The notes: generated by a model from the letters alone, not told the origin. DNA of 64,000 nt from Bradyrhizobium sp. (GCA_004799435.1 SSMV01000166.1:16020-80019), one strand, 5' to 3'; shown: positions 35,389 through 49,255, counted from the first letter of the stretch. Translations and numbers: made by a program.

Positions 35389-37515
35389 ATGCGTGTGATC
35401 AGCCTCGCCATCTTCGCCGCGATAGCCTTAGTGGCCGGCGCCTATAAATCGGACGGCATGACGATCGGGCTTGGCGCGACGGCGGCGCTCGCCGCCTTCG
35501 CCTCACTGCCGGTGCTCAGGCTCTCGACATTTCTGCGCATGATGGCGGAATTCTTCGCCGCCGAAACGCTGCTTTTCGGCCTCGCCGATCTTGTCAACCT
35601 CCTGGGATTCTGGCCGAGGGCTTACGAAGACTATGCCCTGCCGCGCTACCTGCCGATTGCGACCGCGGTCTTCGTCATCGTCCTGACCCTGGTTTCCTTC
35701 ATCCCGCTCGTCGGCAAGATGATGGCGATCGCCGATCCGTTCTTCGAGGCGCGCACGCCGATCTCGGTTCGCACCTGGCCCCTGCCGGCGATCGTCGCGA
35801 TTCAGAGCCGCTACGCGCGCCTCTGTCTCTATTTTTTGATCTTCATCAATCAGGCGCAGGTCGCGCTCACCGTCCGGGTGAATTTCTGGCAGCGCGACTT
35901 CGGCAACGCGATGCAGGTGGCCGACGACGCGCATCGGGCGGAGTTTTGGCGTCAGTTGGTCGACGTCTTCACGCCGCTCGCTGCGTCGCTCATCATTCTG
36001 TTTCTGATCGAATTCTTCGTCGCGTCGAATTTCGTCCTGCAATGGCGGCGATGGATGACGGCCTCCTACACGTCGCGTTGGCTCTCTAACTCGATACATT
36101 ACAAGCTGGCGCTCTCGGGGAACGTCACCGACAACCCCGATCAGCGTATTTCCGAAGACATTGGCGGCTTCATCAGCGGCGGCGGCGGTTTCGGCGCGAG
36201 CATGAGTCTCGGCTTCTATAATTACACGATTCAACTGATCGCGACCGCGACCAATCTCGTGTCCTTCTCGATCATTCTCTGGGCCATATCGGCCCAGATG
36301 GATCTCACAGTGTTCGGGGTCAGCATTCCCGGATTTCTGTTCTGGGTCGCAATCTTCTACGCGATCTTCGCCACAGGCGTCATGCATCTGATCGGTCGGT
36401 CGTTGACGCGATTGTTCTTCCGCCAGCAAGCCCTGGAGGCCAATTTTCGTTTCGACCTGGCGCGCGTGCGCGAATATAGCGAGCAGATCGCCCTGCTAAA
36501 GGGCGAGGATCGCGAAATCGATCGCGCCAACGGCGCGTTCGCCGAAGTGTTCAGGACGGTTCAGCGCATCATCCGCGTGCGGCTCTGGCTGAATGTGTTC
36601 CTGCAGTTCTACACCCAGGTTTCAATCGTCATCCCCTATGTCGTCGTGGCGCCCTTCTACTTTCTCAAGAAGGTCGATTTCGGCCGCTTCGCCCAGTCGG
36701 CCGACGCTTTCGGCAACGTCAACACGGCGATGAATTTCTTTGTCGATCGCTACACCGGTCTGGCGGCGTTTCGCGCCACCGTCGAACGTCTCACCACCTT
36801 CGACGAAGCCTTCGCGAGAGCCAATGAGGCGCGCGCGCGAAGCATCCGGACATCGGTCGCACCCGCCGACAAACCGGCCCCGATGATCGCCGGTCTCGAT
36901 TTGGAATTGCCCGACGGCCGCAAGCTCGCCCATGTCGGCGATCTCGTCATGGTGCCGCAGGAATCGATCCTGGTCGTCGGCCCATCGGGGTCGGGAAAAT
37001 CGACCTTCTTCCGCGCGATCGCCGGACTATGGCCATTTGGCGCCGGCGAAATCATCCAGCCCGCGCACGCCAAGCTCATGCTGCTGCCGCAGCGGCCCTA
37101 TATCCCCAACGGATCGTTGCGCGAAGCGCTCGCCTATCCGGCGGCGACGGCGGCCTTCTCGGAAGAACAGTTGCACGACGCGCTCGTCAAGGTTGGCCTG
37201 CCCGCCCTCGCCGACCGGCTCGACGAGAGCGACAATTGGCAGATGCGATTGTCGGGCGGCGAACAGCAGCGGCTGGCGGTGGCCCGCGCGCTGCTTGCCG
37301 CGCCGGACTGGCTGTTCCTCGATGAGTCGACCTCGGCGCTCGACGAGGCGAGCGAGCGCGACCTCTATCGCGCGATCGCCGCAACATTGCCGAAGACCAC
37401 CATCGTGTCGATCGGCCATCGCTCGACGCTGTCGGCCTTCCACAAGCGGCAGATCGTCCTCACGCCGCATGCCGGCGCGCCGACGACGGTCGCCGAGGCG
37501 CCGCCGGCGCAATGA
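35389..37515 (+). CDS. SbmA/BacA/YddA-type ABC transporter, fused permease and ATPase
   Basis: 708 residues. The N-terminal ~500 residues hold six or more helices of the ABC_membrane_2 type (WQRDFGNAMQ, NPDQRISEDI with the characteristic EDI, EANFRFDLARVREYSEQIALLKGE). The C-terminal ATPase has Walker A VVGPSGSGKST, the signature LSGGEQQRLAVARALL, and Walker B DWLFLDESTSALDE. Members move peptides or vitamin B12-like substrates or act in very-long-chain lipid modification; the exact substrate is not known. The start at 35389 follows the groESL terminator; the longer frame overlaps it. Confidence 0.9.
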   Translation: MRVISLAIFAAIALVAGAYKSDGMTIGLGATAALAAFASLPVLRLSTFLRMMAEFFAAETLLFGLADLVNLLGFWPRAYEDYALPRYLPIATAVFVIVLTLVSFIPLVGKMMAIADPFFEARTPISVRTWPLPAIVAIQSRYARLCLYFLIFINQAQVALTVRVNFWQRDFGNAMQVADDAHRAEFWRQLVDVFTPLAASLIILFLIEFFVASNFVLQWRRWMTASYTSRWLSNSIHYKLALSGNVTDNPDQRISEDIGGFISGGGGFGASMSLGFYNYTIQLIATATNLVSFSIILWAISAQMDLTVFGVSIPGFLFWVAIFYAIFATGVMHLIGRSLTRLFFRQQALEANFRFDLARVREYSEQIALLKGEDREIDRANGAFAEVFRTVQRIIRVRLWLNVFLQFYTQVSIVIPYVVVAPFYFLKKVDFGRFAQSADAFGNVNTAMNFFVDRYTGLAAFRATVERLTTFDEAFARANEARARSIRTSVAPADKPAPMIAGLDLELPDGRKLAHVGDLVMVPQESILVVGPSGSGKSTFFRAIAGLWPFGAGEIIQPAHAKLMLLPQRPYIPNGSLREALAYPAATAAFSEEQLHDALVKVGLPALADRLDESDNWQMRLSGGEQQRLAVARALLAAPDWLFLDESTSALDEASERDLYRAIAATLPKTTIVSIGHRSTLSAFHKRQIVLTPHAGAPTTVAEAPPAQ

Positions 37516-37524
37516 ACGTCGCGC

Positions 37525-37968
37525 CTAGAGAGAGCGGCCGAGGATCATTTCGCCGCGCGGTCCCTTGATGACCAGTTCGCCGTTGACGAGATCCCATGTC
37601 GGCGTGCCGAGCAGCCCGGTCAGGAACGAGGATTCGATCGCCATCGTGTCCTTGTCGCATTGCTTCTTGGTCAGGGCGTAAGGGCCGACGGCGAGGTGCT
37701 GATCCTTGATCGGGTACATCGTCGCCGACCAGGAATTGCAGCCGGTAAAGCCGGACCCGCGCAGCGCGCTGTCGATCTTGAGGCTGGCGTCGATATCGGC
37801 GGAGACCGGCTTGCCGTTCAGCTCACGCAACTGCCAGGTCTGATCGAGCGGGAAATTCTTCTGCAACGGCGGCAGCGGTTTGGGCGGCCCTTTGTCGTCC
37901 GCCAAAGCCACAGAGACGACGCCGACGGCGGCCAAAGCGAAAAGCGCGCGTAACAGGATTGTCTTCAT
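37525..37968 (-). CDS. META-domain exported protein (HslJ-like)
   Basis: 147 residues. Signal peptide MKTILLRALFALAAVGVVSVALA, then a Pro-rich linker and a META domain: WQLRELNGKPV, SGFTGCNSWSATMY (the conserved G-C-N), LTKKQCDKDTMAIESSFL. It may contribute to heat or antibiotic tolerance as HslJ does in E. coli, but this is only by homology. The ATG at 37968 begins the signal peptide. It converges on the ABC gene (9-base gap). Confidence 0.87.
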   Translation of the reverse strand: MKTILLRALFALAAVGVVSVALADDKGPPKPLPPLQKNFPLDQTWQLRELNGKPVSADIDASLKIDSALRGSGFTGCNSWSATMYPIKDQHLAVGPYALTKKQCDKDTMAIESSFLTGLLGTPTWDLVNGELVIKGPRGEMILGRSL

Positions 37969-38193
37969 CGGTCCGATCCTCGATCCGCCGGTTCGGGCGC
38001 GGAATTTCCGCGTTTGGGTATAGCCAGCCGCCCTGATGGACGCAACGACCCCGCTATCGGGACATGCGAGCAAATTTGCGCTTCCAGCGCCCCCGGGGCC
38101 TTGCGCAACACAGCCGCAACACCAGATTCATGAGCGACGCGGGCCCATTCAGGGACGCGTCGTTCGAGCGCCGCCAGGACGGGACGCCGGACG

Positions 38194-38218
38194 CATGTCG
38201 CTTCTCACGGAGGATATG
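38194..38218 (+). promoter_or_regulatory. ROSE-like RNA thermometer hairpin before hsp20
   Basis: The mRNA can pair 5'-CAUGUC(G)CU (38194-38202) with AGGAUAUG (38211-38218): eight base pairs, one bulged G at 38200, and a loop UCUCACGG. The AGGA half is the Shine-Dalgarno site of hsp20. The UCGCU block is the U(U/C)GCU ROSE consensus, with the bulged G opposite nothing. Upstream (about 38100-38190) is G+C-rich and can form further stems. ROSE elements are well known in alphaproteobacterial small heat-shock genes: at high temperature the hairpin opens and translation starts. Confidence 0.78.
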
Positions 38219-38222
38219 GATC

Positions 38223-38705
38223 ATGTTGAACTATGATTTTTCGCCCTTCTATCGCTCGACCGTCGGTTTCGACCGGTTGCTTTCGCTCCTCGACAAGAGC
38301 GCCGGACTTGACGCCGGCTCGCCCACTTACCCGCCCTACAATATCGAACGAACCGGCGAGAACGCCTACCGCATAACGCTGGCGGTGGCGGGCTTTGCGG
38401 GCTCCGAATTGTCGGTCGAGACGCGGGAGAACACGCTGACCGTGCGTGGGGCCAAGGATGCCGAGCAGAAGGCCGGCGACAAGCGCGACGTGCTCTATCA
38501 GGGCATCGCGGCGCGCGCCTTCGAGCGTCGCTTTCACCTCGCCGATCATGTGAGCGCGAGCGGGGCGACTTGCGAGAACGGTCTCCTGCACATCGATCTG
38601 GTGCGCGAAGTGCCCGAGGCGCAGAAGCCGCGCGCCATCCCGATCCAGGGCGGCGCTACGACCATCCAGGCCGTTCCCGCCGGGCAGACCAAACAGGCCG
38701 CCTGA
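38223..38705 (+). CDS. small heat-shock protein, Hsp20/IbpA family
   Basis: 160 residues, holdase chaperone. The N-terminus (YDFSPFYRSTVGFDRLLSLL) is like IbpA; the alpha-crystallin domain runs from YNIERTGENAYRITLAVAGF through FERRFHLADHV to GLLHIDL; the C-terminal IPI of AIPIQG is the I-x-I oligomer contact. The ATG at 38223 lies behind the SD GGAGGA that is buried in the ROSE-like hairpin; longer starts are not used. An added ~25-residue tail is polar. A strong terminator follows. Confidence 0.94.
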   Translation: MLNYDFSPFYRSTVGFDRLLSLLDKSAGLDAGSPTYPPYNIERTGENAYRITLAVAGFAGSELSVETRENTLTVRGAKDAEQKAGDKRDVLYQGIAARAFERRFHLADHVSASGATCENGLLHIDLVREVPEAQKPRAIPIQGGATTIQAVPAGQTKQAA

Positions 38706-38730
38706 CGCAGCCAACAGTTGCGATTTTGGG

Positions 38731-38760
38731 AGGGCGCCCTTCGGGGCGCCCTTTCTTTTT
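38731..38760 (+). terminator. Rho-independent terminator after hsp20
   Basis: AGGGCGCCC-TTCG-GGGCGCCCT, nine pairs with a TTCG loop, then TTCTTTTT. It also lies beside the end of the convergent gene at 38764. Confidence 0.88.
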
Positions 38761-38763
38761 GGC

Positions 38764-39585
38764 TCAGTCGAGCGGCGTGACCGGAATGTCGTTGACCGGC
38801 TTGCCCTTGGCCGAAGGGGCCGGCGTCGGCGCGCTTGGGGCGGGCGCCACGACGGGAGCGGCGGCCGGCGCGTCAACCTTGGCGGCCTGTTGGCTCGCGC
38901 TTGGCGAAGGGGTCGGCGCCGCTGAAGCCGCCGGGGTCGGCTTTGCCGAGGCCGCCGGAGTCGGCTGCGCCAGGGTGGGCGCCGGTTTGGGAGGAGCAGA
39001 GCTCACCGGCGCGGGCGTCGACCGGATCGCCGGCGGATTGGCGACATTGGCCACCGGCGTCGGTGTCGGCTTGGGTTTCGTTTCGACCTTCTTGGGCGCG
39101 CTCTTGGGCGTCTCGATCGCGGCGGGCGCCGCCGGCGCCAGCGCCGGACCCTGCGGAACCCAATCGTCTTGCGGCGGCGGTACGCCGGGGCCGATGTCAG
39201 CGGGCGGGCGCGGCCCGTTCCACTGGCGCGGATCCTGATCCCAGCCGTTGGGGGGCGGCGCTGCGGCCTCGCGCCAGCCCTCGCCGCGCATGCGGAAACG
39301 CTGCATGATGCGCCCGCTCTCCGGGTCGATGACCAGGCGCTCAGGTCCCTCGCCGCGAACGACGACATCGGCGAGATAGACGTCGCCGCGCATGAGCAAC
39401 GGGCCGGTGACGATATAGCCGCTCGCCTCAAGCTGCCGCTCGATTTCATAGGACGACGGCTCGCCCCCGCGGAACATGGAAAACAGGCCCTGCGCGTTCG
39501 CCGCCGCCGGGAGAGCGACAAGGGCGATCGCCAGTGCGGCCCAACCTGCCCGACGCGGCGAGAGGCGGTGCGGATGCCGGATCAT
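38764..39585 (-). CDS. exported Pro/Ala-rich protein with an N-terminal PepSY-like part
   Basis: 273 residues. Signal peptide (about residues 13-32, ending AANAQ). Residues ~40-95 (YEIERQLEASGYIVTGPLL, DVYLADVVVRGEG, LVIDPESGRIMQRFR) look like a PepSY/PepSY-like sensing or inhibitor fold. The remaining ~160 residues are Pro-, Ala-, Thr- and Ser-rich and of low complexity, typical of a cell-wall spanning linker. Function unknown. The ATG at 39585 is behind GGGAG. Ends next to the hsp20 terminator. Confidence 0.72.
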   Translation of the reverse strand: MIRHPHRLSPRRAGWAALAIALVALPAAANAQGLFSMFRGGEPSSYEIERQLEASGYIVTGPLLMRGDVYLADVVVRGEGPERLVIDPESGRIMQRFRMRGEGWREAAAPPPNGWDQDPRQWNGPRPPADIGPGVPPPQDDWVPQGPALAPAAPAAIETPKSAPKKVETKPKPTPTPVANVANPPAIRSTPAPVSSAPPKPAPTLAQPTPAASAKPTPAASAAPTPSPSASQQAAKVDAPAAAPVVAPAPSAPTPAPSAKGKPVNDIPVTPLD

Positions 39586-39630
39586 TGCGGAAAACTCCCT
39601 GAAAGGCGCGCGGCCCAAGTTTAAGTCTTG

Positions 39631-40707
39631 CTAAGAATTGCGGCTTCGATACGGCGCGGCGGCGAGCGCGATCAACGCGTCGATTTCCTTTTCGTCGGTC
39701 TCGAAGGACGTTACGAAACGCGCCATCGCCTCGCCCGCCCGAGGCGCGGCTTCCGGCGGCGTCGCGCGGGTCGACCAGTCATGGAACCGTGCGCCCGCCG
39801 CCCGCCACGCGGCAAGGGCCGCCTCGGGCGCAACCACGAAGACCTCGTTGACCTCGACGGGAAAGACAAGCCGAACGCCCGGCGCCTTGGCGAGTCCCTC
39901 GCCAAGGCGCCGCGCGCTCGTATTGGCGCGGCGCGCCAGGTCGAGCCAAAGGCCGCCGGCCAGCCACGCCTCCATCTGCGCGCCGAGAAACCGCCCTTTC
40001 GACAGGGTCTGACCCGCCCGCTTGCGTTGATAGGGCGTCGCGGCGGCCAGCGCGGGATCGAACATGATCACCGCCTCGCAGGCGAGCGCGCCGTCCTTGG
40101 TCGCTCCGAGCGATAAGACATCGACGCCGGACCGCCAGGTCATTTCGGCGGGCGAAGCCCCGGTCTTGACCAGCGCATTGGCGAAACGGGCGCCATCTAA
40201 ATGCACGCGCATGCCCGCCTCATGCGCGATCGCCGCCAGCGCGGCGATTTCCGCGGGACGATAGGCGGTCCCCGCCTCGGTCGCCTGGCTAAGCGACAGC
40301 GCGGCCGGTTGCGTCGTCTTCGCCTGCCCGAGCGGAAAACGGGCGAGCGTCGCTCGCAGCGCCGCGGGTTCGATTTTGCCGTTCAGGCCGGGGATCCCGA
40401 CAAGCTTGGCGCCGCCGCTGAAAAATTCCGGCGCGCCGCATTCGTCGTCGATGATATGCGCTTCTTCGTGGCAGAAAGCCGCCTGCCAGGGCTTGGTCAG
40501 GGCGGCGAGCGCCAGCGCATTGGCGGCGGTGCCGGTCGACACAAGAAAGACGGCGAGTTCGCGTTCGAAGATTTCGCAGAGCCGGCTGGCGGCGCGCGCG
40601 GTGTAAGCGTCGGCGCCATAGGCCGGCGCGTTGACCCGGCTCGAGGCGACAATTGCCTCGAGAATAGGCGCGGCGACGCCTGCCCCGTTGTCGCTGGCGA
40701 AATTCAT
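39631..40707 (-). CDS. low-specificity threonine aldolase / beta-eliminating lyase family (PLP)
   Basis: 358 residues. PLP fold-type I: MNFASDNGAGVAAPILEAI at the N-terminus, YGADAYTARAASRLCEIF, STGTAANALALAA (phosphate), the ring-stacking His in EEAHIIDDECGAP, HLDGARFANA (Asp binds the pyridine N) and LGATKDGALACEAV with the PLP Lys. It should cleave L-threonine or allo-threonine to glycine and acetaldehyde, though related proteins have other beta-hydroxy amino acids. The ATG at 40707 is used; the frame to 40785 has no family sequence. Confidence 0.87.
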   Translation of the reverse strand: MNFASDNGAGVAAPILEAIVASSRVNAPAYGADAYTARAASRLCEIFERELAVFLVSTGTAANALALAALTKPWQAAFCHEEAHIIDDECGAPEFFSGGAKLVGIPGLNGKIEPAALRATLARFPLGQAKTTQPAALSLSQATEAGTAYRPAEIAALAAIAHEAGMRVHLDGARFANALVKTGASPAEMTWRSGVDVLSLGATKDGALACEAVIMFDPALAAATPYQRKRAGQTLSKGRFLGAQMEAWLAGGLWLDLARRANTSARRLGEGLAKAPGVRLVFPVEVNEVFVVAPEAALAAWRAAGARFHDWSTRATPPEAAPRAGEAMARFVTSFETDEKEIDALIALAAAPYRSRNS

Positions 40708-41097
40708 TGCCGCGCCGCCCGCCCGCCAATCCCGAGCCAAAACCGTCGTCGCGCTTCTCTTGCCTGCGCCCCGACGGATTGGCAATGACGATCGGCAAAA
40801 TCTGCGTCGCCGACACGGATCAAAAAAATCAGGTTTCGATGCTCGCCGTCGTCTTGTATCGTGAGGACGTTTCTGTCATGGTCAGCGAAATAGGACAGCG
40901 GTGCTGACCATTTAGGCGGTCAGCCTTCGGAGCAGGCAATATGCCGGACGCAACGATCAAAATGGATCGCAAAAAACGCGCCGCGTGAATGCCCTCGCGG
41001 CTGCGCGGTCGCGCCGCTTAATTCGTGTCCAACGTCAGCCAAATCCAATCGTCGAACGAAGCCCGGAACGCAGTGCGACCGTGCGGGGAGTGGAAAA
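40708..41097. other. gltB leader and intergenic region
   Basis: 390 bases, divergent promoters of the aldolase-like gene and gltB. I see no gene. The inverted repeat TGGTCAGC-N16-GCTGACCA (40879-40910) is the only clear structure and may be an operator or a hairpin in the leader. GGGGAG just before 41098 is the gltB ribosome site. Confidence 0.5.
40879..40910. promoter_or_regulatory. inverted repeat upstream of gltB, possible operator
   Basis: Perfect 8-base arms TGGTCAGC and GCTGACCA with 16 bases between, about 190 bases before the gltB ATG. The half-sites are two helical turns apart, as for a dimeric regulator. No regulator gene adjoins it, so the binding protein is unknown. Confidence 0.35.
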
Positions 41098-45804
<4,707 letters not shown>

Positions 45805-45859
45805 AGACGACGGTTGAAGGCTGAGCGATCCGGGGATTTACGAGGGGAATGGCGTCGCA

Positions 45860-47278
45860 ATGGGCAAGGTGACAGGTTTCATGGAAATCGACCGCGTGGA
45901 TCGCCGCTACGCGCCGGCGTCAGACCGCATCCGCCATTATCGCGAATTCGTGCTGCCGCTCAGCGAGGAAGGCACGCGCGACCAAGCGGCGCGCTGCATG
46001 AATTGCGGCATCCCCTATTGTCACAACGGCTGCCCGGTCAACAACCAGATCCCGGACTGGAACGACCTCGTCTATCGCGCCGATTGGCAGGAAGCCTCGC
46101 GCAATCTCCACAGCACCAATAATTTCCCCGAGTTCACCGGACGCGTCTGTCCGGCGCCCTGCGAAGCCGCCTGCACGCTCAACTTGCAGGACACGCCCGT
46201 CACCATCAAGACGATCGAATGCGCGATCGTCGATCGCGCCTGGCGCGAAGGCTGGCTCAAGCCCGAGCCCGCCCCCCGCCGCACCGGCAAGCGCGTCGCC
46301 GTGGTCGGCTCCGGCCCGGCGGGCCTCGCCTGTGCCCAGCAGCTCGCCCGCGTCGGCCATGAGGTTCATGTCTACGAGAAGAACGCCGAGCCCGGCGGTC
46401 TGCTTCGTTACGGCATTCCCGACTTCAAGCTTGAGAAGAGCCATGTCGAACGCCGCGTCGAACAGATGAAGGCGGAGGGCGTGGTCTTTCATTGCAACGT
46501 CGCGGTGGGACGGGACGTGTCGGCCGCCTCGCTCGTGGACTCCTATGACGCGGTCGCGCTGGCCGGCGGCTCGGAATCGCCGCGCGATCTTGCGGTGCCG
46601 GGACGCGACCTTGGCGGCGTCCATTTCGCCATGGATTTTCTGCCGCAGCAGAACCGCCGCGTGTCCGGCGAGCCGATGGGCGCCAACGACCTGATTGTCG
46701 CCGCCGGCAAGTCGGTGGTGGTGATCGGCGGCGGCGACACCGGATCGGACTGTATCGGCACCTCGATCCGCCAGGGCGCGCTCAAGGTCACGCAGCTCGA
46801 AATCCTCGCCCAGCCGCCAAAGGCGGAGGACAAGCTGATGAGCTGGCCAAATTGGCCGTTCAAGCTGCGCACGTCGTCGAGCCATGAAGAAGGCGCCGAG
46901 CGCGACTTCGCGGTGATGACCAGCGCCTTCCGCGGCGAGAACGGCGTCGTGACCGGGCTCGAATGCGTGCGCGCCGACGAGAAGATGAAGCCGATCCCCG
47001 GCTCGGAATTCGTTCTGAAGGCCGATCTCGTGCTGCTGGCGATGGGCTTCGTTTCCCCAGTGCGCGAAGGCATGCTGGAGGAACTCGGCGTGAGCCTCGA
47101 CGGGCGCGGCAATGTCGCGGCCGACACCCGCCGCTACGCCGCCAGCCGGCCCAAGGTCTTCGCCTGCGGCGATATGCGGCGCGGACAATCGCTGGTTGTC
47201 TGGGCGATCCGCGAGGGGCGCCAATGCGCCGCTTCGATCGACGAAACGCTGATGGGCGCGACGGTGCTGCCGCGCTGA
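45860..47278 (+). CDS. gltD: glutamate synthase (NADPH) small subunit
   Basis: 472 residues. It passes electrons from NADPH through FAD and two 4Fe-4S clusters to GltB. Cys clusters: [15 protein letters not shown] and [15 protein letters not shown] loop [20 protein letters not shown] loop [15 protein letters not shown]; the C-terminal [19 protein letters not shown] binds FAD. Normal length and placed as the second gene of the operon. Confidence 0.97.
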   Translation: MGKVTGFMEIDRVDRRYAPASDRIRHYREFVLPLSEEGTRDQAARCMNCGIPYCHNGCPVNNQIPDWNDLVYRADWQEASRNLHSTNNFPEFTGRVCPAPCEAACTLNLQDTPVTIKTIECAIVDRAWREGWLKPEPAPRRTGKRVAVVGSGPAGLACAQQLARVGHEVHVYEKNAEPGGLLRYGIPDFKLEKSHVERRVEQMKAEGVVFHCNVAVGRDVSAASLVDSYDAVALAGGSESPRDLAVPGRDLGGVHFAMDFLPQQNRRVSGEPMGANDLIVAAGKSVVVIGGGDTGSDCIGTSIRQGALKVTQLEILAQPPKAEDKLMSWPNWPFKLRTSSSHEEGAERDFAVMTSAFRGENGVVTGLECVRADEKMKPIPGSEFVLKADLVLLAMGFVSPVREGMLEELGVSLDGRGNVAADTRRYAASRPKVFACGDMRRGQSLVVWAIREGRQCAASIDETLMGATVLPR

Positions 47279-47302
47279 GCGGCGGCCTCAGACTGCGCTG
47301 GC

Positions 47303-47322
47303 GACGCGCGCGTCGGCGCGTC
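47303..47322. terminator. weak hairpin between gltD and the UspA gene
   Basis: GACGCGC-6-GCGCGTC, right at the convergent ends. No T run follows on either strand, so termination is uncertain. Confidence 0.25.
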
Positions 47323-47772
47323 TCATAGCAGCGAAGCCTTCTTGTCGCTGCGCACGACCATCACTGTGCAGACCGCATGGCGCACGATCGCCGCCGCGCT
47401 CGATCCCAGGAGATAGGTCGCCATCGAGGGCTTATGGGCGCCGACAATGATGAGATCGGCGCGCCATTCCTCGGCCTCGGCGAGAATTTCCGGATAGACC
47501 GCGCCGACCCGCACGACGCTCGACACGCCTTCCGCAGGGCGATTGATCGTCGCCGCCAGCCGCTGCAGCTCCGACTTCTCATAGACGCCGACCTGCTCGT
47601 AAAGCGCCTGCGGCACCACCGCCAAAGGCGAGCCGACGACGATCGGGCTGGCGACGTTGATGAGCCGGATTTGCGCGTTGAAAGCCTCGGCGAGCGTCGA
47701 AGCCGTCCGGATCGCTTCGAGCGCGACATCATCCTCGCCGATCGCGATGGGAAGCAGGATCTTGCCGAACAT
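47323..47772 (-). CDS. universal stress protein (UspA family)
   Basis: 149 residues. MFGKILLPIAIGEDDVALEAI starts the fold; the ATP-binding set is ADLIIVGAHKPSMATYLLGSSAAAIVRHA, i.e. G-x2-x...-G-S-S, with CTVMVVR as the last strand. The G-x2-G-x9-G-S/T pattern is only partly kept, so ATP binding is likely but not certain. It is convergent with gltD and divergent from the substrate-binding protein. Confidence 0.9.
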   Translation of the reverse strand: MFGKILLPIAIGEDDVALEAIRTASTLAEAFNAQIRLINVASPIVVGSPLAVVPQALYEQVGVYEKSELQRLAATINRPAEGVSSVVRVGAVYPEILAEAEEWRADLIIVGAHKPSMATYLLGSSAAAIVRHAVCTVMVVRSDKKASLL

Positions 47773-47958
47773 CGATCCTCCAATTGTCGCCCGGCGCCTT
47801 GCCGGCGCGGCCGGCCGCTCCGGCGGGTGCGGACCCGCCTGAGAGCGGCCAAAACTCGACCTTTGGACGGCTTGCCACGTAAGCCGCGTCGGCGCAACAT
47901 CGCGGCCAACCCCGGGCGGCAATGCCGCGCGGCGAAAACGACAGGGAGGATGGCGACG

Positions 47959-49161
47959 ATGAAACCGTTGAAAGTTCTTGCGTATGTCGGCGTGTTCGCC
48001 GCCAGCCTGTGGGCCGTGGGCGCCAATGCCGCCGAGAAGGTCGTCATCGGCGACATCGACGACATGTCGGGCCCCTATGCCGATGTCATTGGCGCCACCG
48101 GCATCGAGGCGATCAAAATGGCCATCGCCGATTTCGGCGGAACGGCGCTCGGCCAGCCGATCGACATTCTCACCTTCGATCATCAGAACAAGCCGGCGCT
48201 CGGCGTCGAGAAATTCCGCGAATGGGCCGATCAAAGCGGTCTGACCATGCTGCTGGGCGGCTCCAACACCGGCGTCAGCCTCGCCATCAGCGCCGCAGTC
48301 AAGGAGAAGAAAGTGCCCTTCTTCGCCATCGGCGCGGCGGGCGCGTCGCTGACCGGAAAAGACTGCACGCCCTATACGATCCATTATGGCTACGACACGA
48401 CCGCGCTCGCCAATGGGACCGCCAAGACGCTGCTGGCGCAAGGCGGCAAGAGCTGGTTCTTCCTGACCGCCGATTACGCTTTCGGCACCCAGTTGCAGAA
48501 CGCCGCCAGCGGCGTGGTGACGGCGGGCGGCGGCAGCGTCGCCGGCGCCGTGCGCGTGCCGCTCGGCACCACCGACTTCGCTTCTTATCTTTTGCAGGCG
48601 CAGAGTTCGGGCGCGCAAGTGCTCGGCCTCGCCAACGCCGGCACTGACTTCTCCAACTCGCTCAAGGCGGCCAATGAATTCGGCATCGCCAAGACGATGA
48701 AGCCTGCGGCGTTGCTGGTCTTTCTTTCCGACATCAAGGCGATCGGCCTCGACGCCGCTCAAGGCCTAACGCTGACCGATGGCTGGTACTGGGATCTCAA
48801 CGACAAGACCCGCGCCTTCGGCGCCGCCTTCATGGCCAAGACCAACCGCGAACCGACGATGCCGCAGGCGGCCGTCTATTCGGCGACGATGACCTATCTC
48901 AACGCGGTCAAAGCCGCCGGGACGACCGACCCGGACAAGGTGATGGCGGAGCTGCATAAGGCGAAGATCGACGACATGTTCACCGCCAACGGCGTCATCC
49001 GCGCCGATGGCCTCATGCAACACGACATGTACATCATGCAGGTCAAGACGCCGGCCGAATCGAAAGGCCCATGGGATCTCTACAAGCTCGTCCAGACGAT
49101 GGGCGGCGAAGAGGCTTTCGGCAAACTGACCGATTCCGCCTGCCCGCTGGCCAAGAACTAA
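47959..49161 (+). CDS. ABC transporter substrate-binding protein, Leu/Ile/Val-type (family 1/6)
   Basis: 400 residues with a signal peptide (ending GANAAEK). The Peripla_BP_6 fold shows KVVIGDIDDMSGPYADV, LGGSNTGVSLAIS, WFFLTADYAFGTQLQ and YSATMTYLNAVKAAG. It should bind an amino acid, amide or related small ligand in the periplasm. No permease or ATPase gene is next to it, so it may serve a remote transporter or a sensor. The ATG at 47959 has GGGAGG nine bases upstream; 47950 is too close to it. Confidence 0.88.
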   Translation: MKPLKVLAYVGVFAASLWAVGANAAEKVVIGDIDDMSGPYADVIGATGIEAIKMAIADFGGTALGQPIDILTFDHQNKPALGVEKFREWADQSGLTMLLGGSNTGVSLAISAAVKEKKVPFFAIGAAGASLTGKDCTPYTIHYGYDTTALANGTAKTLLAQGGKSWFFLTADYAFGTQLQNAASGVVTAGGGSVAGAVRVPLGTTDFASYLLQAQSSGAQVLGLANAGTDFSNSLKAANEFGIAKTMKPAALLVFLSDIKAIGLDAAQGLTLTDGWYWDLNDKTRAFGAAFMAKTNREPTMPQAAVYSATMTYLNAVKAAGTTDPDKVMAELHKAKIDDMFTANGVIRADGLMQHDMYIMQVKTPAESKGPWDLYKLVQTMGGEEAFGKLTDSACPLAKN

Positions 49162-49183
49162 GGCCAAGAACCAAGGCATAAAA

Positions 49184-49209
49184 GCCGCGTCGCCCTCAGG
49201 CGGCGCGGC
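49184..49209 (+). terminator. hairpin after the substrate-binding protein
   Basis: GCCGCGTCGCC-CTCA-GGCGGCGCGGC, one mismatch, 23 bases past the stop. No T run, and it leads directly into the palindromic repeat at 49210. Confidence 0.4.
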
Positions 49210-49255
49210 AGTGGCGCGGACCTCCGTGGCCGCGGGCGCGGAGGCCCGCGCCACT
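49210..49255. repeat. dispersed palindromic repeat, copy A
   Basis: 46 bases with a 16-bp stem (GTGGCGCGGACCTCCG with CGGAGGCCCGCGCCAC, one mismatch) and a G+C-rich loop of 12. An almost identical copy is at 56813-56858. Both sit between genes and after stops, as REP-type repeats do. Confidence 0.85.
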
